Shown here one piece after another: positions 25,195 to 33,901 of a DNA stretch of 64,000 nucleotides. The notes beneath the pieces are model-generated. The model did no database searches. It was not told the DNA's origin and saw only the letters and a list, made by a program, of their open reading frames with translations. The first letter of the stretch is position 1. Each line of letters opens with the position of its first letter. The stretch is from assembly GCF_030929555.1 (NCBI RefSeq), contig NZ_JAVFVT010000012.1, forward strand, positions 62,001-126,000, given 5' to 3'. Source of the stretch: Paenibacillus sp. LHD-117. GTDB lineage: Bacteria > Bacillota > Bacilli > Paenibacillales > Paenibacillaceae. The position numbers and the translations under genes are program-made.

Positions 25195-26433
25195 ATGACA
25201 ACGACATTGCAAGCGAATTTCGAAAAATATGCCGAGCTGATCGTTCGCACGGGCGTCAACGTTCAGAAGGGGCAAGAAGTATTCATGGCGGGCGCATCGA
25301 TTGAGATGGCGGAGCTCGTCCGCGCCATCGCGGCCAAAGCGTACGAAGCCGGTGCTTCCAACGTCCACGTGGACTGGGTGGACGACTCGCTATCCAGGCT
25401 CAAATACGAGAAAGCCGACGAGGCGATTTTCGCCAGCTTCCCGGTATTCGAGACGATGAAACGGAACCACTTCGTCGAACGCAACGCCGTGTTTATTTCC
25501 TTGGTGGCTTCCAGCCCGGATCTGCTGAAGGGCATCCCGTCGAGTCGCATCTCGGCGTTCCAGAAGGCATCCGGCGAAGGGCTGAAGGAATTCCGCAAAG
25601 CGATTCAGTCCGACAAGGTGAGCTGGACGGTCGTAGCGGGCGCGGGCAAGAAATGGGCGAAGAAGGTATTCCCGGACGTATCCGAAGCGGAAGCGGTCGA
25701 CAAGCTATGGAACGCGATCTTCGATTCCGTGCGCCTGCATGATGCCGATCCGGTCGCGGCATGGGTCAAGCATAACGAAACGCTGCATGAGAAGGCGGAA
25801 GTGCTGAACGCGAACCGGTTCCGCAAGCTTCGCTACACCGCTCCGGGCACGGACCTGACGGTGGAGCTTCACGAGAAACATATTTGGGTCGCGGCGGGCA
25901 GCACGAACCAGAACGGCTTCTCCTTCATGGCGAACATGCCGACGGAGGAAGTGTTCACGGTGCCGCTAAAGTCCGGTACGAACGGCTATGTGTCCAGCAC
26001 GAAGCCGCTCAGCTACGGAGGCAACATCATCGACCGTTTCAAGCTGACGTTCGAGAACGGACGGATCGTGAATGCGGAGGCCGAAGAGGGCGAGGAAATT
26101 CTTCAGAAGCTGGTCGAGATCGACGAAGGCAGCCATTACCTCGGCGAAGTCGCATTGGTGCCGCATCAATCTCCGATCTCAGAATCGGGCGTTCTGTTCT
26201 ACAATACGTTGTTCGACGAGAACGCCTCGAACCACTTGGCGATCGGCAGCGGTTACGCCTTCAACGTGGAAGGCGGCAAAACGATGTCTTCGGAGGAGCT
26301 CGAAGCGCATGGCGTTAACTCAAGCATTACGCATAACGACTTTATGATCGGCTCCGCCGAGATGGATATCGACGGGATTAAGGATGACGGAACGGTCGTG
26401 CCTGTATTCCGCGGCGGCAACTGGGCGATCTGA
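25195..26433 (+). CDS. M29 family aminopeptidase (AmpS/PepS type)
   Basis: 412-aa metallo-aminopeptidase, cytoplasmic, that removes N-terminal residues from peptides. The M29 metal-site motifs are all visible: NMPTEEVFT, GEVALVP, NTLFDENASNHLAIGSGY and ITHNDFMIG. The N-terminal KYAELIVRTGVNVQKGQ is also typical. The start is an ATG behind GAGGAGATGTAACTACAT. Length is standard. It stands as a single gene, 32 bp upstream of the dihydroorotate-dehydrogenase-like gene on the same strand, so they may be co-transcribed. Confidence 0.94.
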   Translation: MTTTLQANFEKYAELIVRTGVNVQKGQEVFMAGASIEMAELVRAIAAKAYEAGASNVHVDWVDDSLSRLKYEKADEAIFASFPVFETMKRNHFVERNAVFISLVASSPDLLKGIPSSRISAFQKASGEGLKEFRKAIQSDKVSWTVVAGAGKKWAKKVFPDVSEAEAVDKLWNAIFDSVRLHDADPVAAWVKHNETLHEKAEVLNANRFRKLRYTAPGTDLTVELHEKHIWVAAGSTNQNGFSFMANMPTEEVFTVPLKSGTNGYVSSTKPLSYGGNIIDRFKLTFENGRIVNAEAEEGEEILQKLVEIDEGSHYLGEVALVPHQSPISESGVLFYNTLFDENASNHLAIGSGYAFNVEGGKTMSSEELEAHGVNSSITHNDFMIGSAEMDIDGIKDDGTVVPVFRGGNWAI

Positions 26434-26465
26434 TCGAAATCCGCTGGACGGGAGGGGCTTAAGCC

Positions 26466-28514
26466 ATGCCGGATTGGTCGTATCAGACTTTGTTTCGCCC
26501 TCTGCTCTTCCGTCTCCCGTCACGGATGAGCCGAGCGTTCACGCTTGGCGCGATGGGTGCCATTAGCCGCATGCCGGCCGGTTCCTTCGTCATCCGAACG
26601 CTGGGGCACATGGAACCTTCGCCGCTGCTGAACAGAAGCTTCTACGGCATGGAGCTTGGGACGCCGATCGGACTTTCTGGAGGCGTCGATCCGAGCGGAA
26701 CCGCGCAGCGGGCATTGTCGCAATTCGGCTTCGGGTTCGTCGAGGTCGGGCCCGTCACGGTTCGGCCGCTCGTCTGCGACGAACCGATCGGCAACGATCC
26801 GGCAGCCGAGACGATCCGGTATCCCTCCTATTACGAGAATGCGGGTGCGGACGCGATCGCCGAACGGATGCGTAAACCGGGGCATAAGCTTCCGCAGTTC
26901 GCGCGTATCGCGCCGATGCCCGGCTCGTCGCCGGACGAATCGTTGGAGGAGCTTCGGCTTCTGATGCGTCGGCTTGGCGATGCCGGAGCGGCCGGTTTTT
27001 TCGTCGACGTTGCGTCCGGGGGAAGACCATGGGACGAAGTGCTTGCCATATTAACCCGGCTGTCTTGTCAACGCGCGGACACCAGCAAGGATGTCGCCCC
27101 GTTGCCGATGCTTCTTTACATGCCGCTTTGGTTATCCGAGGATCGGGCAAGGGCGTTTCTGAGTGGCGCGGAAGACCGATGGTGGAGCGGCGTGGTCGTT
27201 GGGGAAGCTTGGCGGGAGGAGTCCTCGGAACATGGGAAGGAGTCCGGTCGTCCGGCTAGGGGCGAACTATCGGCTGCGTCTGCTCAACAGGAAGGGCAAT
27301 CGGAGAACGATTGCCGCGATTTTCCCATAACGGTAGGCGCAGCCGGATTCGCCCCCGCTCTTCGGTTGGTTTCGCTCATCCGAGAGACGTACGGAGCTTC
27401 GATGCCGATCATCGCGGGAGCGGGGGCGCATGAGCCTTATCACGCTTTGCTGCTGCGACAAGCGGGCGCGGACTTCATCCAGCTGCATAGCGGACTCGTT
27501 TATTCGGGACCCGGCTTGCCGAAGCGGATGAACGAAGCCGTCATCTACGAGACGGTTCGCGGCGAAGCGGAGCCGAAACCGCCGTCGTTCTGGCGCAATT
27601 GGGGCTGGATGTGCCTGCTGGGGATCGGCATGATCATCGGGGGCGCGTTGGCCTGGTGGATCGGCGCGACCAAAGTGCTGCTCTCATACGATCTCGATTT
27701 CCTCGGCATGACGAAAAGCGAGATCTTCCGCGTGAATCCGCATTTGCTTCATTTTATGGCGCATGACCGGATTACGCTTGCGGGTACGATGATTTCCATC
27801 GGCATTCTCTATTACTCACTGGCCCGGTACGGACTCCGCGACGGGCAGCATTGGGCGCGAACGGCGCTCGCGACGTCCGGCATCGTCGGCTTCTCCAGCT
27901 TTTTTCTTTATCTAGGCTACGGCTACTTCGATCCGCTCCATGCGACGGCCGCAGCCGTTCTGCTCCCGATGTTCATCCTGTCGATGAGGGGGCATGCGGA
28001 CAGGCCGGACCGGAAGCCGGTCAACCTCCGCAATGATGCCGTATGGCGACGGGCCATGTGGGGGCAGCTGTGTCTGGTTGTGCTGGGCTTCGCGCTGGCC
28101 GTCGGCGGCTTGACCATCGCGGGAGTCGGCATCACGGACGTCTTCGTGAAGACGGATCTGCTTTTCCTTCGCACGACGCCCGAAACGATCAATCAAGCCA
28201 ACCCGAAGCTGATCTCCTTGATCGCGCACGACAGGGCGGGCTTCGGAGGCGCGCTGTTATGCGACGCGCTTGCGATCCTCATCGCCGCGCTTTGGGGAAT
28301 CGGGCAAGGCCGGCGATGGCTGTGGTGGACGCTGCTGCTCGGCGGCATTCCCGGCTTCTATGCGGGATTCAGCGTGCATTACCGGATCGGCTACACGAGC
28401 CTGCTTCACTTGTCGCCCGCCATCTTCGCCGTCCTGCTGTTCATCGCGGGGTTGATTCTGCTCTATCCCTATATGATAACCAAACAAAGGCCTATGCGAC
28501 GCCATGTCGGATAG
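26466..28514 (+). CDS. dihydroorotate dehydrogenase-like domain fused to polytopic membrane domain
   Basis: 682 aa. Residues 1-365 resemble class 2 (quinone-linked) dihydroorotate dehydrogenases: SFYGMELGTPIGLSGGVDPSG, FGFGFVEVGPVTVRP, PIIAGAGAHEPYHALLLRQAGADFIQLHSGLVYSGPG. The usual catalytic NxSxPN stretch is replaced by FFVDVASGGRPW near residue 180, so activity on dihydroorotate is doubtful. Residues about 251-286 are a hydrophilic insert. From residue 377 to the end there are about nine transmembrane helices in two similar halves (each with a VLLSYDLDFLGMTKSEIFRVNP- or VKTDLLFLRTTPETINQANP-like loop and an AHDR motif). The start is an ATG behind GGGAGGGGCTTAAGCC. The function is unknown. 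Confidence 0.8.
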   Translation: MPDWSYQTLFRPLLFRLPSRMSRAFTLGAMGAISRMPAGSFVIRTLGHMEPSPLLNRSFYGMELGTPIGLSGGVDPSGTAQRALSQFGFGFVEVGPVTVRPLVCDEPIGNDPAAETIRYPSYYENAGADAIAERMRKPGHKLPQFARIAPMPGSSPDESLEELRLLMRRLGDAGAAGFFVDVASGGRPWDEVLAILTRLSCQRADTSKDVAPLPMLLYMPLWLSEDRARAFLSGAEDRWWSGVVVGEAWREESSEHGKESGRPARGELSAASAQQEGQSENDCRDFPITVGAAGFAPALRLVSLIRETYGASMPIIAGAGAHEPYHALLLRQAGADFIQLHSGLVYSGPGLPKRMNEAVIYETVRGEAEPKPPSFWRNWGWMCLLGIGMIIGGALAWWIGATKVLLSYDLDFLGMTKSEIFRVNPHLLHFMAHDRITLAGTMISIGILYYSLARYGLRDGQHWARTALATSGIVGFSSFFLYLGYGYFDPLHATAAAVLLPMFILSMRGHADRPDRKPVNLRNDAVWRRAMWGQLCLVVLGFALAVGGLTIAGVGITDVFVKTDLLFLRTTPETINQANPKLISLIAHDRAGFGGALLCDALAILIAALWGIGQGRRWLWWTLLLGGIPGFYAGFSVHYRIGYTSLLHLSPAIFAVLLFIAGLILLYPYMITKQRPMRRHVG

Positions 28515-28524
28515 GCCTTATTTT
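28487..28524 (+). terminator. terminator overlapping 3' end of fusion gene
   Basis: AAGGCCTAT and ATAGGCCTT arms, then ATTTTC. The left arm lies in the last codons and the stop codon lies in the right arm. Confidence 0.75.
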
Positions 28525-28527
28525 CGA

Positions 28528-29243
28528 TCAATTCAAGATCCCCGAGCTTACAAAATCGATCTGGAACTCGGTTGTGATTCGGATTTTCGGGTATACGGAT
28601 TTCCATTCCGAGTCCCTCCAGTCCGAATCCTTCCATAGTTTCGGATGGGACACCCTGACTCGCCTTCCGATACCGAGGGCGTCGCAGCGGGCCGCTTTTA
28701 TTTTGCCCGCGACCTGCGCTGCTTGCTTCTGCAAGGCGTTCGATAGTTCGGCGCGAAGCTGCTCCATGCTGGCTTCCACGTCGCCAGTGAGCGGGTAACT
28801 CTCGATATATCCCCTTTCAGTTTGATCTGAATGTTGCAGTCGATCTCGCCGGTTGCCTCATCTATGCGAATCTCCATTTTGTTGGCCGCCTTTATCACCT
28901 CGAAGGCCAAGGAATGTGTCGTGTGCTGGAGCGGGATGTCAAGTACGGTCGTTTTGTTCATCTTGCCCATCATAAGCAAGAGAAGCTTGCTGTCGACTTG
29001 CTGCAATTCAACCCCGGAGAACTTGACGCCGTCCATCAGCGCAACGCTGTCGATGAGGATGCGACCGTTCGACTTCTTATTTATGATCGGAATAACGACG
29101 TCCGATCCGGGGTCCAATAATTCCGTCCACAACGTATAGAGGGTCTGCTCGGGGGTAATCGTCGCGAATTGAGCCCCTTGAATCATTTGCATAATATCGA
29201 AGGCAATCGGGCTCCCCGACGGCGTCTTCCCAACGGTCAACAT
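28528..29243 (-). pseudogene. Ger(x)C spore germination lipoprotein, truncated and frameshifted
   Basis: This is the remnant of the GerC subunit of a germinant receptor. The 5' part (29243 to about 28805) encodes the middle of a Ger(x)C protein (ILIDSVALMDGVKFSGVELQQ... CNIQIKLKGDI). The lipoprotein signal and first half are missing. Near 28800-28812 the frame shifts by one base: the expected continuation ESYPLTGDVEASMEQLRAEL and the typical GerC ending (DALGIGRRVRVSHPKLW, ending at 28528) are read in another frame. Total length is about 238 codons against roughly 370-400 in the family. It overlaps the end of the GerA-like gene by 7 bp. It cannot make a working subunit. Confidence 0.85.
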
Positions 29244-30634
29244 GTCGGAAGCTTTACCTTTCGATACCGGACAAAGGTATCCCCGAGTCCTTCTTTAGAC
29301 CGGAAAGGCCCGAACGGCGAGAAGTAGGGCATGCCGAACATTTCCAGCTTGCACAGATGAATGAAAATGAACATGAGCATAATGGATATGCCAAAAAATC
29401 CGAACAGGGTTGCCGCTAGAATCGTCGTGAATCCCAACACCCTTAGGCTTGTCCCAAATTCGTTGATCGGCGTGACGAACGAGGAGATTGCCGTGAGACC
29501 GATGACGACGATCATGGTATGGGAGATGAGATGCGTCTCCACGATAGCCGTCCCGATCACGAGGCCTCCGACGACCCCGATCGTCTGCGCGATGGACGAA
29601 TGAAGCCGAATGGCGGCTTCCTTCAGCAATTCGAGGATGACCTGCATCGTGATGGCTTCCATGATCGGCGGGAACGGCACGTACGTGATGGCTACCTTGA
29701 CGGAATACAGAATGCCGATCGGGAGCACCTCGGAGTGGAACGACACGATCGCGATATAAATCGCCGGCAAGCTGATGGCGAACACGAAGCTGATCATTCG
29801 AATGATCCGGTTAAAGGTTCCGATAATCCATCGGTTATTATAATCGTCCGGTGACTGGTAAAACGCGAAAAACGTGATGGGCAGCAGCAGCGCGGTCGGG
29901 TTGCCTTCGACTAGAACCGCGATTTTGCCATCCATGATGTAGGATTCGCATCGATCCGGTCTTTCCGTTTGCATCGTCTGGGGGAAGGGGGAGAAGGGAT
30001 GCTCCTCGAGAAATTCGGCGATGTTGCCCGTGGAATACAGATGCTCCCCAGGGAATTCGGCAAGTCTTCGCTCGCATTCGGCGACAACCTCAAGGTCGGC
30101 GAGATTCTCCATGTAGACAAGCGCAATCTTCGTCTTCGTCAACTTGCCCAAGCTCAGGAACGTTACTTTCAGCTTCGGGTGGCGTATGCGGTTTCGAAGC
30201 TGGAAGATATTCACGTTCAGTTGTTCCACGAAGCCGTCATGCGGACCTAGCGTCACCTGCTCCCCTTTGGGCTCAATAATGTTACGCCATTGCGTTTGTG
30301 CGGCATTGATCAATTGAACGGAATCATCCTGCTCCGTCAGCAGCGCGCAGTACCCTTCAAGAAGCGCCTTTCCGATCTCGACGATGTCCGAGGACTGGAC
30401 CACTTCGATGGGCGACACGGTCGTATCGACGAATTCGGCATCCGCCTCGTGAACGCGATCGAAGATTTGGAACTGGATCAGCTCGTCTTTGACAAGCGAT
30501 TCCAGATAAACCAGCATGCCTTGCGATTGATTCCAGTGTATAGGCAGAACCTTAAGGTCGCCCGTATGGGAGAAATGCGCCTCGATCCGCGCGACGTTCC
30601 GAGTCAAATTTTCGGATGCCGTCAAATTTGCCAT
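29237..30634 (-). CDS. GerA-family spore germination protein, probably C-terminally damaged
   Basis: 465-aa GerA subunit of a germinant receptor in the spore inner membrane. The N-terminal soluble domain has the conserved region KIAVLVEGNPTALLLPITFFAFYQSPDDYNNRW, followed by about five membrane helices and PPIMEAITMQVILELLKEAAIRL. The C-terminus MPYFSPFGPFRSKEGLGDTFVRYRKVKLPTC departs from the family ending soon after the SPF motif. No GerB permease gene follows, and GerC begins at mid-protein, as if one deletion removed the end of gerA, all of gerB and the start of gerC. The receptor is therefore probably inactive here. Confidence 0.82.
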   Translation of the reverse strand: MANLTASENLTRNVARIEAHFSHTGDLKVLPIHWNQSQGMLVYLESLVKDELIQFQIFDRVHEADAEFVDTTVSPIEVVQSSDIVEIGKALLEGYCALLTEQDDSVQLINAAQTQWRNIIEPKGEQVTLGPHDGFVEQLNVNIFQLRNRIRHPKLKVTFLSLGKLTKTKIALVYMENLADLEVVAECERRLAEFPGEHLYSTGNIAEFLEEHPFSPFPQTMQTERPDRCESYIMDGKIAVLVEGNPTALLLPITFFAFYQSPDDYNNRWIIGTFNRIIRMISFVFAISLPAIYIAIVSFHSEVLPIGILYSVKVAITYVPFPPIMEAITMQVILELLKEAAIRLHSSIAQTIGVVGGLVIGTAIVETHLISHTMIVVIGLTAISSFVTPINEFGTSLRVLGFTTILAATLFGFFGISIMLMFIFIHLCKLEMFGMPYFSPFGPFRSKEGLGDTFVRYRKVKLPTC

Positions 30635-30715
30635 TCCTTCACCCCCGTTCTTTATGCCATGTAGTATTCGCTAAGGTTGGCCTCCGCATCCATTTTCTAG
30701 CGGTTCCCCCAAATG

Positions 30716-30739
30716 CCTATATGACATTTGTCATATAGG
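30716..30739. promoter_or_regulatory. DesR binding site candidate 1 (distal)
   Basis: Perfect 11-bp inverted arms CCTATATGACA and TGTCATATAGG around TT, 124 bp upstream of the desaturase start. B. subtilis DesR is known to bind two adjacent dyads upstream of des; this and the next site fit that pattern. Confidence 0.75.
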
Positions 30740-30752
30740 TTTCTTGACGTTT

Positions 30753-30767
30753 ATGACTGTCTGTCAT
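30753..30767. promoter_or_regulatory. DesR binding site candidate 2 and des promoter
   Basis: A weaker dyad ATGAC-N5-GTCAT lies 13 bp after site 1 and 14 bp before a TACAAT -10 hexamer at 30782-30787. No good -35 is present, which suits an activator-dependent promoter. Confidence 0.65.
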
Positions 30768-30862
30768 GACGCTTAATTACCTACAATAGAGTTATAACTG
30801 TTATTGACGCGAATTGCGGCCTTCTCTGGGCGCAAGCAGCGTCACCCGAGGAGGAAGCCAGC

Positions 30863-31909
30863 ATGACGGAACCGAAGCAAGCACAATTGAAGAAAAGCGT
30901 TGCCCCTTTCGAAAAAAACGACTTGAAAGTCAGCGTGCGGCAGCTCGCCAATACGTTGCTCCCTCTGATCGTGTTATGGGCCGCAGCCTATTACAGCTTA
31001 AACATATCCTACTGGCTTACGCTTGGCATCGGCGTCATCGCTTCGGCGTTCGTCGTGCGGACGTTCATTATTTTCCACGATTGCTGTCACGGTTCGTTCT
31101 TCGGCAGCAAACGGGCGAATGATATCCTTGGCATCATTACGGGAGTCATTACGCTCGTGCCGTACCAGCAATGGAAAAACGCGCACGCGATTCACCACGC
31201 GACCAGCAGCAACCTGGACAAACGCGGCGTCGGCGATCTGTGGATCCTGACGGTCGACGAATATGCGGCATTGACGCCGCTGAACAAACTGGCGTATCGC
31301 GCCTATCGCAACCCGCTCGTCATGTTCGGGTTAGGTCCGATCTTCGTGTTCGTCCTGCAATACCGCTTCAACCGCAAGAGCGCCCGCCGCAAGGAAAAAC
31401 TGAATACCTATCTGATGAACGCGCTTATCGTCGGCGTATACGCCCTGATGGGCTGGGCGCTCGGCTGGCAGGCATTCCTGATGGTGCAGGGCCCGATCTT
31501 CTACCTGTCCGGCGTGCTAGGCATCTGGCTATTCTACGTGCAGCATCAGTTCGAGGAGTCCTACTTCGAGAAGGACGATGAATGGAGCTACGTGAAAGCG
31601 GCCGTCGAAGGAAGCTCCTACTACAAGCTGCCGAAGCTCTTGCAATGGCTGACCGGCAATATCGGCTTCCACCATGTGCATCACCTCAGCCCGAAGGTGC
31701 CGAATTATTACTTGGAAGACGCGCATGAAGCGACGCCTCCGCTGCAGAAGGCAACGACGATCACGATTCTTCAAAGCTTGGAGTCGCTCCGGTTCCGCCT
31801 GTGGGACGAGAGAGACAAACGGTTCGTCAGCTTCAGGGACGTGAAGGATCGGATCGGCAATCGCCGTGCGCGGACTTCGTCGGCTCGGAGCACGAAGCGG
31901 GCCGGTTAG
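30863..31909 (+). CDS. des: membrane acyl-lipid desaturase
   Basis: 348-aa integral membrane enzyme that puts a cis double bond into acyl chains of existing phospholipids to keep membranes fluid in the cold. The three histidine clusters for the di-iron centre are present: HDCCH (72-76), HAIHH (108-112) and HHVHH (270-274). Four or more hydrophobic helices lie between them. The start is an ATG behind GAGGAGGAAGCC. It is followed by the desK and desR genes, the same order as in B. subtilis, and preceded by two DesR-like dyads. Identification is firm. Confidence 0.95.
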   Translation: MTEPKQAQLKKSVAPFEKNDLKVSVRQLANTLLPLIVLWAAAYYSLNISYWLTLGIGVIASAFVVRTFIIFHDCCHGSFFGSKRANDILGIITGVITLVPYQQWKNAHAIHHATSSNLDKRGVGDLWILTVDEYAALTPLNKLAYRAYRNPLVMFGLGPIFVFVLQYRFNRKSARRKEKLNTYLMNALIVGVYALMGWALGWQAFLMVQGPIFYLSGVLGIWLFYVQHQFEESYFEKDDEWSYVKAAVEGSSYYKLPKLLQWLTGNIGFHHVHHLSPKVPNYYLEDAHEATPPLQKATTITILQSLESLRFRLWDERDKRFVSFRDVKDRIGNRRARTSSARSTKRAG

Positions 31910-31918
31910 CGGGAGAGA

Positions 31919-31947
31919 TTGCACGAGCGGGACGCAATGACTAGAAT
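31919..31947 (+). promoter_or_regulatory. promoter for desKR
   Basis: TTGCAC, a 17-bp spacer and TAGAAT lie in the 71-bp gap between des and desK. This allows sensor expression independent of des. Confidence 0.55.
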
Positions 31948-31980
31948 ATAGGTATTACAAGCAAAAGGACGGACGGCCGA

Positions 31981-33117
31981 ATGAACAAATGGCATCAAAT
32001 TTTCAGTCGCAGCACCGGGCTTAGCCCGTACGTTTGGGTCGTCTTCTGCATCCTGCCGTTCTACTTTATATTCCGCTCGTCGTCGACGCCGGAGGTCGTG
32101 TCCGGCATCGTCATGATCATTTTGTTTTTTGTCTGTTACCGGCTGTCCTTTGTGTCCAAAGGATGGCTCGTTTATTTCTGGACGAGCGTTCAAATTCTGA
32201 TCTCGATCGCGATGACGGTGCTGTTCAGTTACGTCTACTTTTCGATCTTCCTGGCTTTTTTTATCGGGAATATCCAGAACAGGGCAGGTTTCTTCACCCT
32301 GTACGCTATCCATCTGATCAGTACGTTCATCACGGTCAATTACGGGCTCGTCACGCAAAACAAGCTCTTTTTCACCCAGTTTCCTTTTATTCTCATTAGT
32401 CTGATCGTCGTTATTCTGCTTCCCTTCAACACGTACAACCAGAAAAAGCAAGGCCAGCTGGAAGGCCAGCTGGAGGACGCCAACAAACGGATCGGGGAGC
32501 TCGTGAAGCTGGAGGAGCGGCAGCGGATTTCGCGGGATCTGCATGATACGCTTGGCCAGAAGCTGTCGCTCATCGGTCTCAAAAGCGATCTTGCCGGCAA
32601 GCTCGTTCACCAGGATCCGGACCGAGCGCATGCGGAGATGTTGGACGTACAGCAGACGGCGCGCACCGCGCTCAAGGAAGTGCGCGAGATGGTGACGCAG
32701 ATGCGGGGCACGCGCCTCGACGAAGAGGTGCATCGCGTCGGCCAGATTCTGTCCGCGGCCGGCATCGAGCTTAGCTTGCAAGGCGACCCTAAGCTGACGA
32801 ACACGACGCTGCTTGCGGAGAACGTGCTCAGCATGTGCCTGAAGGAAGCGGTGACGAACGTGGTGAAGCACAGCCGTGCCGCGCATTGCGGCATCACGAT
32901 CGCGTCGACGGATACCGAGCTTGCCGTATCGGTTCGGGATGACGGCGTAGGCATGGCGGTGAAGCCCGGGTATTACCGGGGGAACGGCCTGCGGGGGATG
33001 AAGGAGAGACTGGAATTCGTGAACGGCAGCCTGGATATCACGTCTGAGACGGGAACGCAAGTAACGTTCCGCGTACCTCACGCCGTGAAGCAACCCATGA
33101 AGGAGCTGAGTCCATGA
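31981..33117 (+). CDS. desK: membrane-thickness/temperature sensor histidine kinase DesK
   Basis: 378 aa. The first 150 residues hold about five transmembrane helices, the thermosensor region of DesK. The phosphorylated His188 is in RISRDLHDTLGQKLS, the HisKA_3 type, and sits at the same number as in B. subtilis DesK. The ATP-binding part has VTNVVKHSRAAHCGI (N-box), DDGVGM (G1) and GNGLRGMKERL (G2). In the cold the kinase phosphorylates DesR; in warm or fluid membranes it acts as a phosphatase (known for the family). It overlaps desR by 4 bp (ATGA). The start ATG follows AAAAGGACGG. Confidence 0.95.
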   Translation: MNKWHQIFSRSTGLSPYVWVVFCILPFYFIFRSSSTPEVVSGIVMIILFFVCYRLSFVSKGWLVYFWTSVQILISIAMTVLFSYVYFSIFLAFFIGNIQNRAGFFTLYAIHLISTFITVNYGLVTQNKLFFTQFPFILISLIVVILLPFNTYNQKKQGQLEGQLEDANKRIGELVKLEERQRISRDLHDTLGQKLSLIGLKSDLAGKLVHQDPDRAHAEMLDVQQTARTALKEVREMVTQMRGTRLDEEVHRVGQILSAAGIELSLQGDPKLTNTTLLAENVLSMCLKEAVTNVVKHSRAAHCGITIASTDTELAVSVRDDGVGMAVKPGYYRGNGLRGMKERLEFVNGSLDITSETGTQVTFRVPHAVKQPMKELSP

Positions 33118-33716
33118 TCAAAATCGTCATAGCGGAAGATCAAAGGCTGCTTCTCGGGGCTTTGGCTTCCCTGCTGGATTTGGAAGAAGACATGACCGTC
33201 GTCGGCCGCGCCGGTAACGGAGAAGAAGCGATTCGGCTCGTGGAGCTGCATCAGCCGGATATTTGCATCATGGATATCGAGATGCCTTCGAAGAGCGGGC
33301 TGGAAGCGGCCGAGGAATTGAAGGGCTGCTGCAAGGTGATCATCCTGACGACCTTCGCGCGAGCCGGCTATTTCGAACGGGCCCTGAAAGCGGGCGTCAG
33401 CGCTTATCTGCTCAAGGATAGCCCGAGCGAGGAGCTCGCCAGCTCCATTCGCAACGTGATGGCGGGCAAACGCATTTACGCCTCGGAGCTGATGGACGAA
33501 GCATATGGCGGAGGCCTCGATAACCCGCTGACGGAGCGGGAAAAGGAAGTGCTTGGCCTTGTCGCCGACGGCAAAAATACGAAGGAAATCGCCACCGAGC
33601 TGTTCCTGACGACGGGCACCGTGCGGAATTATATCTCCGTCATTCTCGATAAGCTCGGCGTCAGCAACCGAATAGAAGCGATCACGCGATTCAAAGAGAA
33701 GGGCTGGTTCAAGTGA
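33114..33716 (+). CDS. desR: response regulator DesR
   Basis: 200 aa, NarL/LuxR type. The receiver has the acidic pocket EDQ at the end of strand 1, the phospho-acceptor Asp54 in CIMDIEMPSKSG and the switch Thr/Lys in LTTF and LLKDSP. The C-terminal helix-turn-helix is LTEREKEVLGLVADGKNTKEIATELFLTTGTVRNYIS. Phosphorylated DesR activates des. It is translationally coupled to desK, and its last codons form part of the operon terminator. Confidence 0.95.
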   Translation: MIKIVIAEDQRLLLGALASLLDLEEDMTVVGRAGNGEEAIRLVELHQPDICIMDIEMPSKSGLEAAEELKGCCKVIILTTFARAGYFERALKAGVSAYLLKDSPSEELASSIRNVMAGKRIYASELMDEAYGGGLDNPLTEREKEVLGLVADGKNTKEIATELFLTTGTVRNYISVILDKLGVSNRIEAITRFKEKGWFK

Positions 33717-33730
33717 CCGGCTCTTTTTTT
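33701..33730 (+). terminator. terminator of desKR
   Basis: GGGCTGGT pairs with ACCGGCTC (two G-U pairs) around a 7-nt loop, then seven Ts. The desR stop codon lies in the loop. Confidence 0.85.
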
Positions 33731-33901
33731 ATTGGGTTTCCTTGAAACCGGGCAAAACGAACGCGACGCTCGTCATGTGCGTTTACAATAAAGTTTTATT
33801 TTTCTCATTTTCACTGCAACTAATCTTTCGTTGGAGTCGTAATAGATATGGTACATATTGGTACTAATGATAGAGATTATGCAGGGGAGATGAAGAGAAA
33901 G

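Noticed and set aside
28528..28779. Separate small gene on the minus strand
   Set aside because: Its sequence (DALGIGRRVRVSHPKLW) is the ordinary C-terminus of Ger(x)C and continues the frameshifted gene upstream.
31906..33093. 395-codon open frame antisense to desK
   Set aside because: desK is complete with all kinase motifs. The antisense reading has no family resemblance and no ribosome site.
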